Shown piece after piece: positions 1-7,672 of a stretch of DNA of 64,000 nt. This stretch comes from Dokdonella_A sp049583635. GTDB lineage: Bacteria; Pseudomonadota; Gammaproteobacteria; Xanthomonadales; Rhodanobacteraceae. The translations under genes and the position numbers were made by a program. Within the stretch, counting starts at the first letter, position 1. Every line of letters begins with the position of its first letter. The notes under the pieces were generated by a model. That model saw only the letters and a program-made list of their open reading frames with translations. It searched no databases and was not told the DNA's origin. The stretch spans positions 3,298 to 67,297 of the forward strand of contig JBAUWF010000064.1 of NCBI GenBank assembly GCA_049583635.1. Reading direction: 5' to 3'.

Positions 1-184
1 GCGTCAATGCGTTGAGGCCGTGAGTGATGACGTGGTGTGCGGCGAGATCGGCCGCGGTCAACGGCGAACGGTCGTCCTTGTGTTCGATCGCGAAATCGCT
101 GCGGTACACCTCGAGGATCGCGGACGCCGCGCGCGCGGCAATTTCTGCAACGGCATGCGTGAGCGTGGCCAGGTCACTGCTCAT
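1..184 (-). CDS. cysQ: 3'(2'),5'-bisphosphate nucleotidase CysQ (partial, N-terminal end)
   Basis: The first about 61 residues are in the window; the gene runs off the left edge. The start ATG (184-182) overlaps the nudE stop as ATGA. The visible part reads MSSDLATLTHAVAEIAARAA, then an IEHKDDRSPLTAADLAAH stretch, the N-terminal substrate-side motif of the inositol-monophosphatase superfamily branch that includes CysQ. CysQ removes the 3'-phosphate from PAP, a by-product of sulfate assimilation. Placement directly after nudE is a common proteobacterial arrangement and supports the call. The catalytic DPxDGT motif lies outside the window, so the assignment rests on the N terminus and context. 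Confidence 0.8.
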   Translation of the reverse strand, partial: MSSDLATLTHAVAEIAARAASAILEVYRSDFAIEHKDDRSPLTAADLAAHHVITHGLNALT

Positions 185-741
185 GATTGCGGCCGATAGC
201 GACCGGCAAGGTATTCGCGCGCGACGAACAGCGCCGCGATCGATCGGCCATCGGTCACATCGGGTCGCGCCACCAGCGTATGCAGTTGCGAGAGTTTCCA
301 CGGCACCACCGCGAGTTCCTCCGGCTCGTCGCCGGGCAGGCGCTCGGGATAGAGATCGCGTGCCAGCACCACATGCGTCATCGCGGTCATGTAGGCCGGC
401 GACAACGACAAGGTCATGAGGATGCGCAGATCATGTGCGCCGAAACCGATCTCCTCCTTGAGTTCACGATTCGCACCCTGCTCGGCCGTCTCGTCGCGAT
501 CGAGGCGGCCCTTGGGCAGACCGAGTTCGTAGGCACCGATACCGGCACCGTACTCGCGTACCAGCAGCACCTCGTCGTCATCCTGCATCGGCACCATGAT
601 GACCGCGCCAAGACCCGATCCCTTGAGTCGCTCATAAGTACGCCGCTCGCCATTGGAAAACTCCAGATCGATTTCCTCGACGCGCAGGAACCTGCTGGTG
701 TCGGCCGGTCGCGTCGCGTGCGTGATCGGGAAACGTTGCAT
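181..741 (-). CDS. nudE: ADP compounds hydrolase NudE (Nudix hydrolase)
   Basis: A 186-residue Nudix hydrolase, the same length as E. coli NudE, which splits ADP-ribose, NADH and other ADP compounds into AMP and a phosphorylated partner. The Nudix box G-x5-E-x7-REUxEExGU is complete at residues 78-100, with E84, R92, E93, E96 and E97 in place. I chose the ATG at 741 because the extra open frame upstream lies in the 181-base gap after hisN and does not look like Nudix sequence. The stop overlaps the cysQ start by four bases, so the two are probably cotranscribed. Confidence 0.9.
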   Translation of the reverse strand: MQRFPITHATRPADTSRFLRVEEIDLEFSNGERRTYERLKGSGLGAVIMVPMQDDDEVLLVREYGAGIGAYELGLPKGRLDRDETAEQGANRELKEEIGFGAHDLRILMTLSLSPAYMTAMTHVVLARDLYPERLPGDEPEELAVVPWKLSQLHTLVARPDVTDGRSIAALFVAREYLAGRYRPQS

Positions 742-797
742 GTGGCAATTGTACTCAGGGACGTCGTGGCACGTTCGAATGTCGAATTTCAAGGTAC

Positions 798-824
798 GCC
801 GGGATGCCAAGGCTTGATCCCGGC
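798..824. repeat. Intergenic hairpin (REP-like) between hisN and nudE
   Basis: An inverted repeat GCCGGGAT (798-805) / ATCCCGGC (817-824) with an inner GCC-AA-GGC pairing. It sits in the 181-base gap between two same-strand genes. There is no T-tract on the minus-strand side, so it looks more like a REP-type palindrome than an intrinsic terminator, although it could attenuate readthrough from the gsp operon into nudE. Confidence 0.4.
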
Positions 825-922
825 TTGCTTCAACGGAGCCGACAGCACGAGTCCATGCGAGGACTTGTGTCGTGTTTTCCTCGAGATTGACGATGCCGAC
901 GGCACACGAACACCCGATCTGA

Positions 923-1726
923 TTACTTCGTCGTCGAGATGGGCGCGTTGAACAAGGCCAGGGCCCGTGCGTGCAAGGCGGGCGTTCCGGCAAGCACGCT
1001 GCGTGTATCCAGGCCAAGGGCTGCGCCATCGAGATCGGTGATCATGCCACCGGCTTCGCGCACGATCACACTCAGCGCCGCGATGTCGAGGATGCTGAGA
1101 TCCGATTCAACCACCAGATCGACCGCACCACGCGCGAGCAGATGGTAATGCAGGAAATCACCGTATCCGCGGATACGCCCGACCCGACCGATCAGGTCCG
1201 CGAGCACGGCCCAACGCGGCCCCGCGGCCAGCGTTTTCAGGTTGCCGGTGGAGATGGCCGTGTGCGCGTCGAAATCCTTGGCCTGCGACACACGGATCAA
1301 CTTGCCGTCCAGAAATGCACCGCCGCCGCGCACAGCCCATGAACGTTCGCCATATTCCGTCGCGTCGGATACGCCAAGCACGAGATCGCCCTGATGCATC
1401 AACGCAATCTGGGTGGAGAAAAACGGATACCCGCGCACGAACGCGCGCGTCCCGTCGATCGGGTCGATCAACCACACGAATTCGCTGTCACCCTCCCGAC
1501 CGTGTTCCTCGCCCTGAAACGCATGATCCGGGAAGCTCGCGGCCAGAATGCTTGTTATGGCGCTTTCGGCGTCGCGGTCGGCCTCGGTGACCGGCGTTTG
1601 ATCGTCCTTGAGCGCAACCGAAAAGTCCGCGGCACGATAGCGCTCGCGGATAATCCGGGCGGCAGCGTCGGCGGCGCGCATGGCGACCAGCAGTGCGTAG
1701 TCGAGAAAGCCGGCGGGCAGACTCAT
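923..1726 (-). CDS. hisN: Histidinol-phosphatase, inositol-monophosphatase-family (HisN-like)
   Basis: A 267-residue member of the Mg-dependent inositol-monophosphatase superfamily. The metal-binding motifs are visible: GEEHG at 72-76, WLIDPIDGT at 85-93, and a C-terminal ESDLSILDIAA stretch corresponding to the family WDxAA. The residues after DPIDGT and the YGDFLHYHLLARG block resemble the HisN-type histidinol-phosphatases, which dephosphorylate histidinol phosphate in histidine synthesis. Other superfamily activities such as inositol phosphatase cannot be excluded from sequence alone. The ATG at 1726 gives the family length; it lies 13 bases after the gspN stop, so this gene is probably read from the gsp operon. 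Confidence 0.75.
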   Translation of the reverse strand: MSLPAGFLDYALLVAMRAADAAARIIRERYRAADFSVALKDDQTPVTEADRDAESAITSILAASFPDHAFQGEEHGREGDSEFVWLIDPIDGTRAFVRGYPFFSTQIALMHQGDLVLGVSDATEYGERSWAVRGGGAFLDGKLIRVSQAKDFDAHTAISTGNLKTLAAGPRWAVLADLIGRVGRIRGYGDFLHYHLLARGAVDLVVESDLSILDIAALSVIVREAGGMITDLDGAALGLDTRSVLAGTPALHARALALFNAPISTTK

Positions 1727-1739
1727 CAGCGAGCGCCGC

Positions 1740-2510
1740 TCAATACAGCTTGAACAGCCGGCCATGGATGACCAGCTTCGATGAACCGTCGGGTTGCAGC
1801 TGACCGACGTAGCGCAACGTCTCCAGAACCTGTGGATCGTTGTTGCGCGCGGTCAGCGTGGCCACCGCGTCGTAACCCTCGAGCCGCACGCTGAAACTGC
1901 CGTCAACCGCCAGATTGCCGCTGCCGTCATCGTGCACCGTGCCGACGATGCTGCCGTCGGGTTGCGACGAGAACTCGGCAAGTATGTCCGCGAAGCGCGC
2001 CTCGGCCTGCCCGGAAACGCCGGCGTCGGTCCAGCGCGCGGTGCCGCGCGCGCCGTGCAGGAATCCGTTGACCAGCGTCGCCTGCTTGAGTACGCCGCCG
2101 ATGGTGCCGAGCAATGTCAGATTCGGGATGTCGAGTACCGGCTCGACCAGCGCGGCGGGAAAGCGGAAGCGCAGATCGCGCGCCACCACGCTGCCATCGG
2201 CATTGCGCATCAGCGAACCGGCAACGTCGACATCGGCACCCTGGATTCGCAAATCCGCGAGCAACTGTCGATGCAGCAGCGCGCTCTTGTCGAGACGCCA
2301 GTTGATTTCACCCAGGTCGCGACCCAACGCACTGACGCCGTCGGCATGTCCGTCCCACACGGTGCCGCTGATGCCGCTCAAGGTGACCGGGCTGAAATAG
2401 CCGTGCGCGTAACGATAGGCGACGTCGGCCGGCAATGTCCATGCAAGAACGCCCGCCACGATCAGCAGCACCATCAGCACAACGGCCAGGATTTTGAGAG
2501 GTCTCAACAT
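1740..2510 (-). CDS. gspN: Type II secretion system protein N
   Basis: A 256-residue inner-membrane protein with one N-terminal membrane segment (residues 5-25) followed by a periplasmic domain with the SGISGTVWDGHA block typical of GspN, a scaffold/assembly component of some type II secretion systems. I chose the ATG at 2510; the frame also opens at a TTG at 2522. It follows gspM by 88 bases and precedes hisN by 13, making it the last gsp gene here. In Xanthomonas the secretin gene follows at this position; here hisN does, so gspD must be elsewhere. Confidence 0.85.
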   Translation of the reverse strand: MLRPLKILAVVLMVLLIVAGVLAWTLPADVAYRYAHGYFSPVTLSGISGTVWDGHADGVSALGRDLGEINWRLDKSALLHRQLLADLRIQGADVDVAGSLMRNADGSVVARDLRFRFPAALVEPVLDIPNLTLLGTIGGVLKQATLVNGFLHGARGTARWTDAGVSGQAEARFADILAEFSSQPDGSIVGTVHDDGSGNLAVDGSFSVRLEGYDAVATLTARNNDPQVLETLRYVGQLQPDGSSKLVIHGRLFKLY

Positions 2511-2598
2511 ACGCTGCCGCAAGTTCCCGTTATCGTGCAGGCGACGCGCGCCCGCCGCGGTCCGCGTGCGAGCGGACAGCCGCTTGCGTGACCATGAA

Positions 2599-3090
2599 TC
2601 AGGGCGCGTCCTCCAGCGTCACGCGCGCGTTGACCAGTCCGATGCCGTCGGCGCGATCGGCGGAAAAATCGCTGGCTTCGACACCGTAGTCGCGCGAAAG
2701 GTCCTCGAGCCAACGCATCAGCGCGTCGAAACTGGCGACTTCGAAGGTCACCCTGACGCTTCTGCTGCCGACCGGTTCGACCCGCTTGAGCGCGCTTTCG
2801 AGGCCGGCGCCGCGCGCGGTCGCGTCGGCCAGAGCCAACAGCGACTTGCCTTGTCGCCCCGAACGCGAACGCACGCCGGCCGCACGCAGATGATCGACCT
2901 CGGCGGTGGCGACACGCACATAGGCCAACGCATCCCGATCGGCACGGGTACTTTCCAAGAGGGCCGCGCGACGCGCGGCCAGCGGATGCCAAATGAACGC
3001 CCAGCCGAGCAACGCGACGACAATCACGGCACCGCTGCCGAACACGCGGCGTTCGCGCACTGCGAGATTCCTCCACCACTGCGCGATCAC
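2599..3090 (-). CDS. gspM: Type II secretion system protein M
   Basis: A 163-residue protein with an N-terminal cytoplasmic stub, one transmembrane segment (about residues 18-38) and a periplasmic ferredoxin-like domain. GspM partners with GspL in the inner-membrane platform that couples the ATPase to pseudopilus growth. The start is GTG at 3090, overlapping the gspL stop as GTGA, which fixes it over the much longer upstream open frame (an out-of-frame shadow inside gspL). Confidence 0.85.
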   Translation of the reverse strand: MIAQWWRNLAVRERRVFGSGAVIVVALLGWAFIWHPLAARRAALLESTRADRDALAYVRVATAEVDHLRAAGVRSRSGRQGKSLLALADATARGAGLESALKRVEPVGSRSVRVTFEVASFDALMRWLEDLSRDYGVEASDFSADRADGIGLVNARVTLEDAP

Positions 3091-4292
3091 GAGGATTTGC
3101 CCCGGCTGATGCGAATGCGGCCGTCCACGCCGGTCTCGCCCGGGCTGGCGCCGGTGACCTCGACCTTGAGACCCGGCAATGCCGCAAACCGCGCGCGCAT
3201 GCTGTCGAGCGTCGCGACATCCGGCGCGCGCAGGCCGAGTTCCAGGATGCCGTTGCGATATTCGATGGCGCGTGTCTGGATACGCGTCGTGCTGCCGAGC
3301 ACCGGCGCGATCGCGGCGAGCATGCGCAACAGGCCGCTCGATTCGGTGCCGCCGCGCAAACGGTCGAGCCGGCTGCGCACGAGCTGCTCCGGGTCGATTC
3401 GTGCAAGTTCGGCGGCGCCGACATCGGGAAACGCCTTGTGCACCTCGGTCTGCATCGCACTTTGCAGACGCGCCGACTCGTGCGACAGATGCAGCATGTC
3501 CACTACCAGTTCGATGCCGGCAAGCAGCACCACGGCGGCCGCAAGCAGCGCCGCGATACGCCACCAGCGCAGGCCACGCTGGCGGCGATGATGCGGAGCA
3601 AATTCGCCATCGAGCAGGTTCATCCGCGATTGCGACGCGGCGCGCGCAAGGAACGCGAGCGGTTCAGTCTGCCGTTCCCGGTAAGCCGCGATCGATACCG
3701 GCAAGTCGAGCCGTGCCGCCGCGCGAAAATCATGCACATCGAGCGCAGGCAGGGACTGCGCGTTGCAGGTGGTCAGCCAGCCGGGCAATTCATCGACGCT
3801 GCAGGCAAACGCCGACCATGGGGCAAGACGCACGATGGCGCCGTGATCCTCGATCAGCGCGACCGCGCTGTCGGGATCCGACCATTCCAGCGCCAGCGAT
3901 TCAGGCACGATGCGATCAGGCTGGATGCCGGCTTCGGCGAGACGATCGAGCCACGCGTGCAACCGCGCCCTGGAAACCACCGCGACACCGATCTCGTCCC
4001 CCTCTCCCGCGACCATCGCAAAATGCAGATCCTCGACCGGACTCAGCAACTGGTCCTCGATCGCGAACGGCACCGCCTTGTGCAATTGGGCGCGATTGCG
4101 CGCGTGCAGCGTCGCGCTCGTCAGCAGGACCTGGTCGGCCGGCACCAGCACGATGATTTCCTGCACCGAGGCGAGCACCGACGCAGGCGGGGCGCCGGCC
4201 ATCGTCGCGCAACGCGCGCGACCGTCGGCACCCTGGCGCAACCAGCACAAGGCACCATCACGGGCGAGGCGAATCAGCAGGCTATCGGACAT
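3087..4292 (-). CDS. gspL: Type II secretion system protein L
   Basis: A 401-residue GspL: a cytoplasmic actin-like domain (to about 240) that binds the secretion ATPase, a membrane helix around 250-272, and a periplasmic domain ending near residue 400. The segment HKAVPFAIEDQL is a typical GspL feature. It follows gspK after 81 bases, the only sizeable gap between gspH and gspM, and translationally overlaps gspM. Confidence 0.88.
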   Translation of the reverse strand: MSDSLLIRLARDGALCWLRQGADGRARCATMAGAPPASVLASVQEIIVLVPADQVLLTSATLHARNRAQLHKAVPFAIEDQLLSPVEDLHFAMVAGEGDEIGVAVVSRARLHAWLDRLAEAGIQPDRIVPESLALEWSDPDSAVALIEDHGAIVRLAPWSAFACSVDELPGWLTTCNAQSLPALDVHDFRAAARLDLPVSIAAYRERQTEPLAFLARAASQSRMNLLDGEFAPHHRRQRGLRWWRIAALLAAAVVLLAGIELVVDMLHLSHESARLQSAMQTEVHKAFPDVGAAELARIDPEQLVRSRLDRLRGGTESSGLLRMLAAIAPVLGSTTRIQTRAIEYRNGILELGLRAPDVATLDSMRARFAALPGLKVEVTGASPGETGVDGRIRISRGKSS

Positions 4293-4373
4293 GCATCATT
4301 CCGTGGCGATCGAACCAGCGATAATCAAACCGATTGTAGTCGTCATCCGCACCGCGCCGCGACTCAAGGATGC

Positions 4374-5366
4374 TCAAGGCGCCGCGTCGGGCGCATCGAG
4401 GGCCGCCCGCGTCAACGCATCGTCGCTGCCGCGACTGCGCTCGAGCACCTCGATGCGACCGCCATCGCGCTGGATCAGGCTGTAGAACGTCATCGGCACG
4501 TCATCGAGGGTGATCTCGCCGCGCGCGATGAAATAATTGCTGGTGACGCCAAGCTGCGACAGCAGCGACGGATCGAGCGGCGGCAGGCCCTGCTGAGCAA
4601 GTTGCGCGGTGAAATCGCCGAGGCTCTGCCACGCGGCGTGGCCGTCGTTCCACAAACGCTCCGCCAGCGCCCGACTGATCCGGGAATTGAGGCTTTCGAG
4701 CAGAGCTACGCTCGCGGTATTGACATTGAGCAACGACCCGGGCGGCAACACGCACACGTACGGGGCGATACGGGCATAAGCCGCGCCGTCGAATCCGCGC
4801 ACCAGGCGCAACTCCGAAACGTGCGCGAAGCTGCGATTGGCCGCGCGATAAGGCGTCGGCAATGCGAGATAGAAACTGTCCTCGGCACCGCTGTTGCCGG
4901 CAATATCGGGATCGGGATCGAGCCAGTCGAGGACCGCATCGGCCAGGGCCGGATCGAGTCCCTGTGCCGTGAGCAGACGACGAAACATGCCAAGCCAGGC
5001 CACATGCGCACTGTCGGCAGGCGCCAGATTGTTGAGATTGAAGCAGCCGTTGAGATCGCGCATGGTCGCGCCGATCACGCCGCCCGGTACCTCTTGAGGC
5101 GGCAGCGGCAGCGCCCAGATATCGCCATTGGCATCGAATTGCCGGTTCTGTTCCCAATCCCTGGACAGCACTTCGGCGGCGTAGGCTTCCAGACCCTGCG
5201 CGTAGGCGTTGGCCTGGGCGCCGCGCAGCGCATTGCGCGTACGCGCAAACGCCAGTTCTCCATGGTCGAGCAGACCCGCAATCAGGATGACGGCGAGTGC
5301 GACCGTCAGCAGCGCGACCAGCAACGCGACGCCGCGTTGAGACCGGGGCCCGCGCGATGCCCTCAC
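4374..5366 (-). CDS. gspK: Type II secretion minor pseudopilin K
   Basis: A 330-residue GspK, the large minor pseudopilin at the pseudopilus tip. The prepilin-type N terminus (RGVALLVALLTVALAVILIAG, shown in part) has a hydrophobic helix and lacks the Glu+5 found in other pseudopilins, as is normal for GspK. The alpha domain contains LNGCFNLNNL and LNVNTAS, family signatures. The start is GTG at 5366, overlapping the gspJ stop as GTGA. Confidence 0.9.
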   Translation of the reverse strand: MRASRGPRSQRGVALLVALLTVALAVILIAGLLDHGELAFARTRNALRGAQANAYAQGLEAYAAEVLSRDWEQNRQFDANGDIWALPLPPQEVPGGVIGATMRDLNGCFNLNNLAPADSAHVAWLGMFRRLLTAQGLDPALADAVLDWLDPDPDIAGNSGAEDSFYLALPTPYRAANRSFAHVSELRLVRGFDGAAYARIAPYVCVLPPGSLLNVNTASVALLESLNSRISRALAERLWNDGHAAWQSLGDFTAQLAQQGLPPLDPSLLSQLGVTSNYFIARGEITLDDVPMTFYSLIQRDGGRIEVLERSRGSDDALTRAALDAPDAAP

Positions 5367-6118
5367 TGCCCTGCACCCGTCTTCGGCGCGGGCGGCGCTG
5401 CGAGCGGGTTGCCGCCCTGCGCGCCGGCACGACCGATCGCTTGCAATGGCAGACTCGACGGCAGCTCGACCACACGGCGTACCTCGCCCAGATCATCGAG
5501 GCGCAAACGGAATTCGACCGCGACCGGCAAGCTGGTCAATGCATCGTCGCCCGCCAGATCGGGCGGTGGCCACGCTTCGCGCCAGTTGTTGTCGCCGCCG
5601 AGGTAGCGAAGGCGCATGTCTGCGACATGATCGAGCAACATGCGCGTGTCCGGTGCGGCTTCGGGCGCACGATCGAGGGCTGCGTAGCGACCTCGTTGCA
5701 GCTTGTGATCGTCGTAGGCGTAGATTGCGCGTTCGAGGTTGCTGCGCGCTTCGGCGCGCGGATTGGCAAACCCGAGGCGGGTCAATTCGACATGTGTGGT
5801 AGTCCCGACCAGCGCCGGCTGCTCGGCGCCGTAATTGCCCCGCACCGGCCGCGCGACCGCCTGCGCGAGATCGCGTTCCATGTCGGATACGGCCCGCGTG
5901 ATCGCCGCAAAGCGATCCTGCCGCACGACCAGCGCCGAGCGCGTGCGCGCGATCTGGGCCAGTCCGCCATAGGCGGCGGCCGCCATCGCCGCGAATACCG
6001 CGAGCGCCACCAGCAGCTCGATCAGGCTGAAGCCGCGCCGTTCCCCCAGCACGACACGTCGCCGGGCACCGCTCCCTTGCGCGACGCCGGTGCCGCTGTT
6101 TTGCACGGCTTGCTTCAT
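5363..6118 (-). CDS. gspJ: Type II secretion minor pseudopilin J
   Basis: A 251-residue minor pseudopilin. After a 32-residue leader it carries RRGFSLIELLVALAVFA, the prepilin peptidase cleavage site and helix with Glu+5. GspJ joins GspI and GspK in the tip complex. The ATG at 6118 overlaps the gspI stop (ATGA) and its end overlaps gspK, so translation is probably coupled along gspH-K. The leader is longer than average; a start nearer the cleavage site is possible. Confidence 0.88.
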   Translation of the reverse strand: MKQAVQNSGTGVAQGSGARRRVVLGERRGFSLIELLVALAVFAAMAAAAYGGLAQIARTRSALVVRQDRFAAITRAVSDMERDLAQAVARPVRGNYGAEQPALVGTTTHVELTRLGFANPRAEARSNLERAIYAYDDHKLQRGRYAALDRAPEAAPDTRMLLDHVADMRLRYLGGDNNWREAWPPPDLAGDDALTSLPVAVEFRLRLDDLGEVRRVVELPSSLPLQAIGRAGAQGGNPLAAPPAPKTGAGQ

Positions 6119-6486
6119 CGTTGCGGCTCGCTGCTGACGAAACCGGTCAGCGTGGCCGACGGATCGCGCGCCTGGCCTAGAAATACACGCAGGTCGATGC
6201 GCCGGATCGACGCATCCGGCGTCGCTTTCACGTCGCGCGTCCAGCGCCATTCGCGGCCGGCAAATTCGACGCGGCCGTCACTCGAACCGGTCCCGGGCAG
6301 GGCGGGCGCGAGCCGCGTTTCGGTCAGCACGTTCGCCGCAACCCAGCCGGCCAGTGTGCGCTCGCGCAGCGCGTCGAAGTCGCGCACCTCGACGGTGGCG
6401 GTGCGGCTCAATGCCAGCAGCGCAAGCGCGATCACGGCCAGCGCAATCAGGACCTCGATCAAGGTGAAACCGCGCATGCGTCTCAT
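6115..6486 (-). CDS. gspI: Type II secretion minor pseudopilin I
   Basis: A 123-residue minor pseudopilin beginning MRRMRGFTLIEVLIALAVIA, with the cleavage site after Gly and Glu+5 present. GspI nucleates the pseudopilus tip with GspJ and GspK. The ATG at 6486 forms an ATGA overlap with the gspH stop and gives the usual family length. Confidence 0.9.
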   Translation of the reverse strand: MRRMRGFTLIEVLIALAVIALALLALSRTATVEVRDFDALRERTLAGWVAANVLTETRLAPALPGTGSSDGRVEFAGREWRWTRDVKATPDASIRRIDLRVFLGQARDPSATLTGFVSSEPQR

Positions 6487-7040
6487 CGGCCGAGCGCCAC
6501 GCGATCGAGCTTCAGGGTGCCGTCGCCCTGCCCCTGCACGCGATAGCGCGCCGGCGCATCGCCCAGCGCAAGCGTCAGCGTGAACGCGGTCAGCTCGCCG
6601 GACGAAAAACACACCAGCTGCGGTGAGGGGGAATCATCGCCGGACCCGAGATCGACCAGCCGGCCCTCGCGCGCCAGCTCCAGACGCAAACCCTGCACCC
6701 AGTCGCGCGGTCGCATTTCGCCGGTTGCGGGAGCCGGTTGCCAGGTGTCGCCGTCGAGCATCCGGAATTCGTAACCCTTCGCTGTCACCACCACGCCGAT
6801 TTCGCGTCCGCTCAGTTGCGCCCGCTCGAGCGCCAGAGCGACCAGCGTCTCGAAACGCTCGGCCTGATGCTGCAACTGGCGTTCGCCGCTGCCGCCGACG
6901 GCCAGCGTCACGGCGAGCGCCAACACGGCCATGATGACCAGCACGACGAGTATTTCGATCAGTGTGAAGCCGCCGCCACGGGGATGCCGGCGCGAGCGGG
7001 TCGCGACGCGGATTTTCGGGATTCGGGAGGAGGCACGCAT
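6483..7040 (-). CDS. gspH: Type II secretion minor pseudopilin H
   Basis: A 185-residue minor pseudopilin with a GGGFTLIEILVVLVIMAVLA cleavage/helix region and a C-terminal globular GspH domain. It connects the major pseudopilin shaft to the tip complex. The ATG at 7040 is preferred; an in-frame upstream start at 7061 would add seven residues. It follows gspG by 42 bases. Confidence 0.85.
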   Translation of the reverse strand: MRASSRIPKIRVATRSRRHPRGGGFTLIEILVVLVIMAVLALAVTLAVGGSGERQLQHQAERFETLVALALERAQLSGREIGVVVTAKGYEFRMLDGDTWQPAPATGEMRPRDWVQGLRLELAREGRLVDLGSGDDSPSPQLVCFSSGELTAFTLTLALGDAPARYRVQGQGDGTLKLDRVALGR

Positions 7041-7082
7041 GCGATGGGCTGCGGCGGCCACGGCGCAGCGCGCCGCGCGGCG

Positions 7083-7565
7083 CTATTGATCCCAGTTGCC
7101 GATGTCGGCTGCTTCGCCTTCGCCACCCGGTTTGCCGTCGGCCCCGTAGCTGTACACGTCGATCTCACCGTGCTGACCGGGTTCGAGATACTGGTACGGA
7201 TGACCCCACGGATCCTTCGGCACGCGCTCGAGATACGGCCCTTTCCAGTTCGGAGCCTCGGGCTGACCCGAAGGTCGCGTGACCAGCGCATCGAGGCCCT
7301 GCTCGACGCTCGGAAACGTGAAATTGTCGAGCTTGTAGAGATTGAGCGCAGTCACCACACTCTGGACATCCTGCTTCGCACGCGTCACGCGCGCCTCGCC
7401 CGGACGCTGCATGACACGCGGGACCACGATCGCGGCGAGGATACCGAGAATGACCACGACGACGAGGATCTCGATCAGCGTGAAACCGCGCTGCACGCGC
7501 ATGTTTTCCGGGTGGCGCGGCTGCGACCCGGGATCAGCGGTCGAACGAGGGTTGATCGCGTGCAT
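7083..7565 (-). CDS. gspG: Type II secretion major pseudopilin G
   Basis: The major pseudopilin, recognised by RGFTLIEILVVVVILGILA, the ALNLYKLDNFTFPSVEQGL motif, and a C-terminal YSYGADGKPGGEGEAADI calcium-loop region. The ATG at 7565 has a good ribosome site (AAGGTGG) but gives a 160-residue protein with a long leader. An ATG at 7502 would give 139 residues, closer to the family norm, with a poorer ribosome site. First gene of the gsp operon here; gspC, D, E and F are not in the window. Confidence 0.9.
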   Translation of the reverse strand: MHAINPRSTADPGSQPRHPENMRVQRGFTLIEILVVVVILGILAAIVVPRVMQRPGEARVTRAKQDVQSVVTALNLYKLDNFTFPSVEQGLDALVTRPSGQPEAPNWKGPYLERVPKDPWGHPYQYLEPGQHGEIDVYSYGADGKPGGEGEAADIGNWDQ

Positions 7566-7672
7566 GAACCACCTTGCTTGCGGCGACGGGTAGCCGCACC
7601 GATCATAGCAAAGCCCGGTGCGCCGCTCGCGATGGCCGCCCGGACGGATTTCCCCTGAACCCGCCAGCGACG

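Noticed and set aside
2494..5606. Long plus-strand open frames (365 and 722 codons) opposite gspL/K/M
   Set aside because: They are antisense shadows of the gsp genes, rich in Arg and His with no domains; high GC keeps such frames open.
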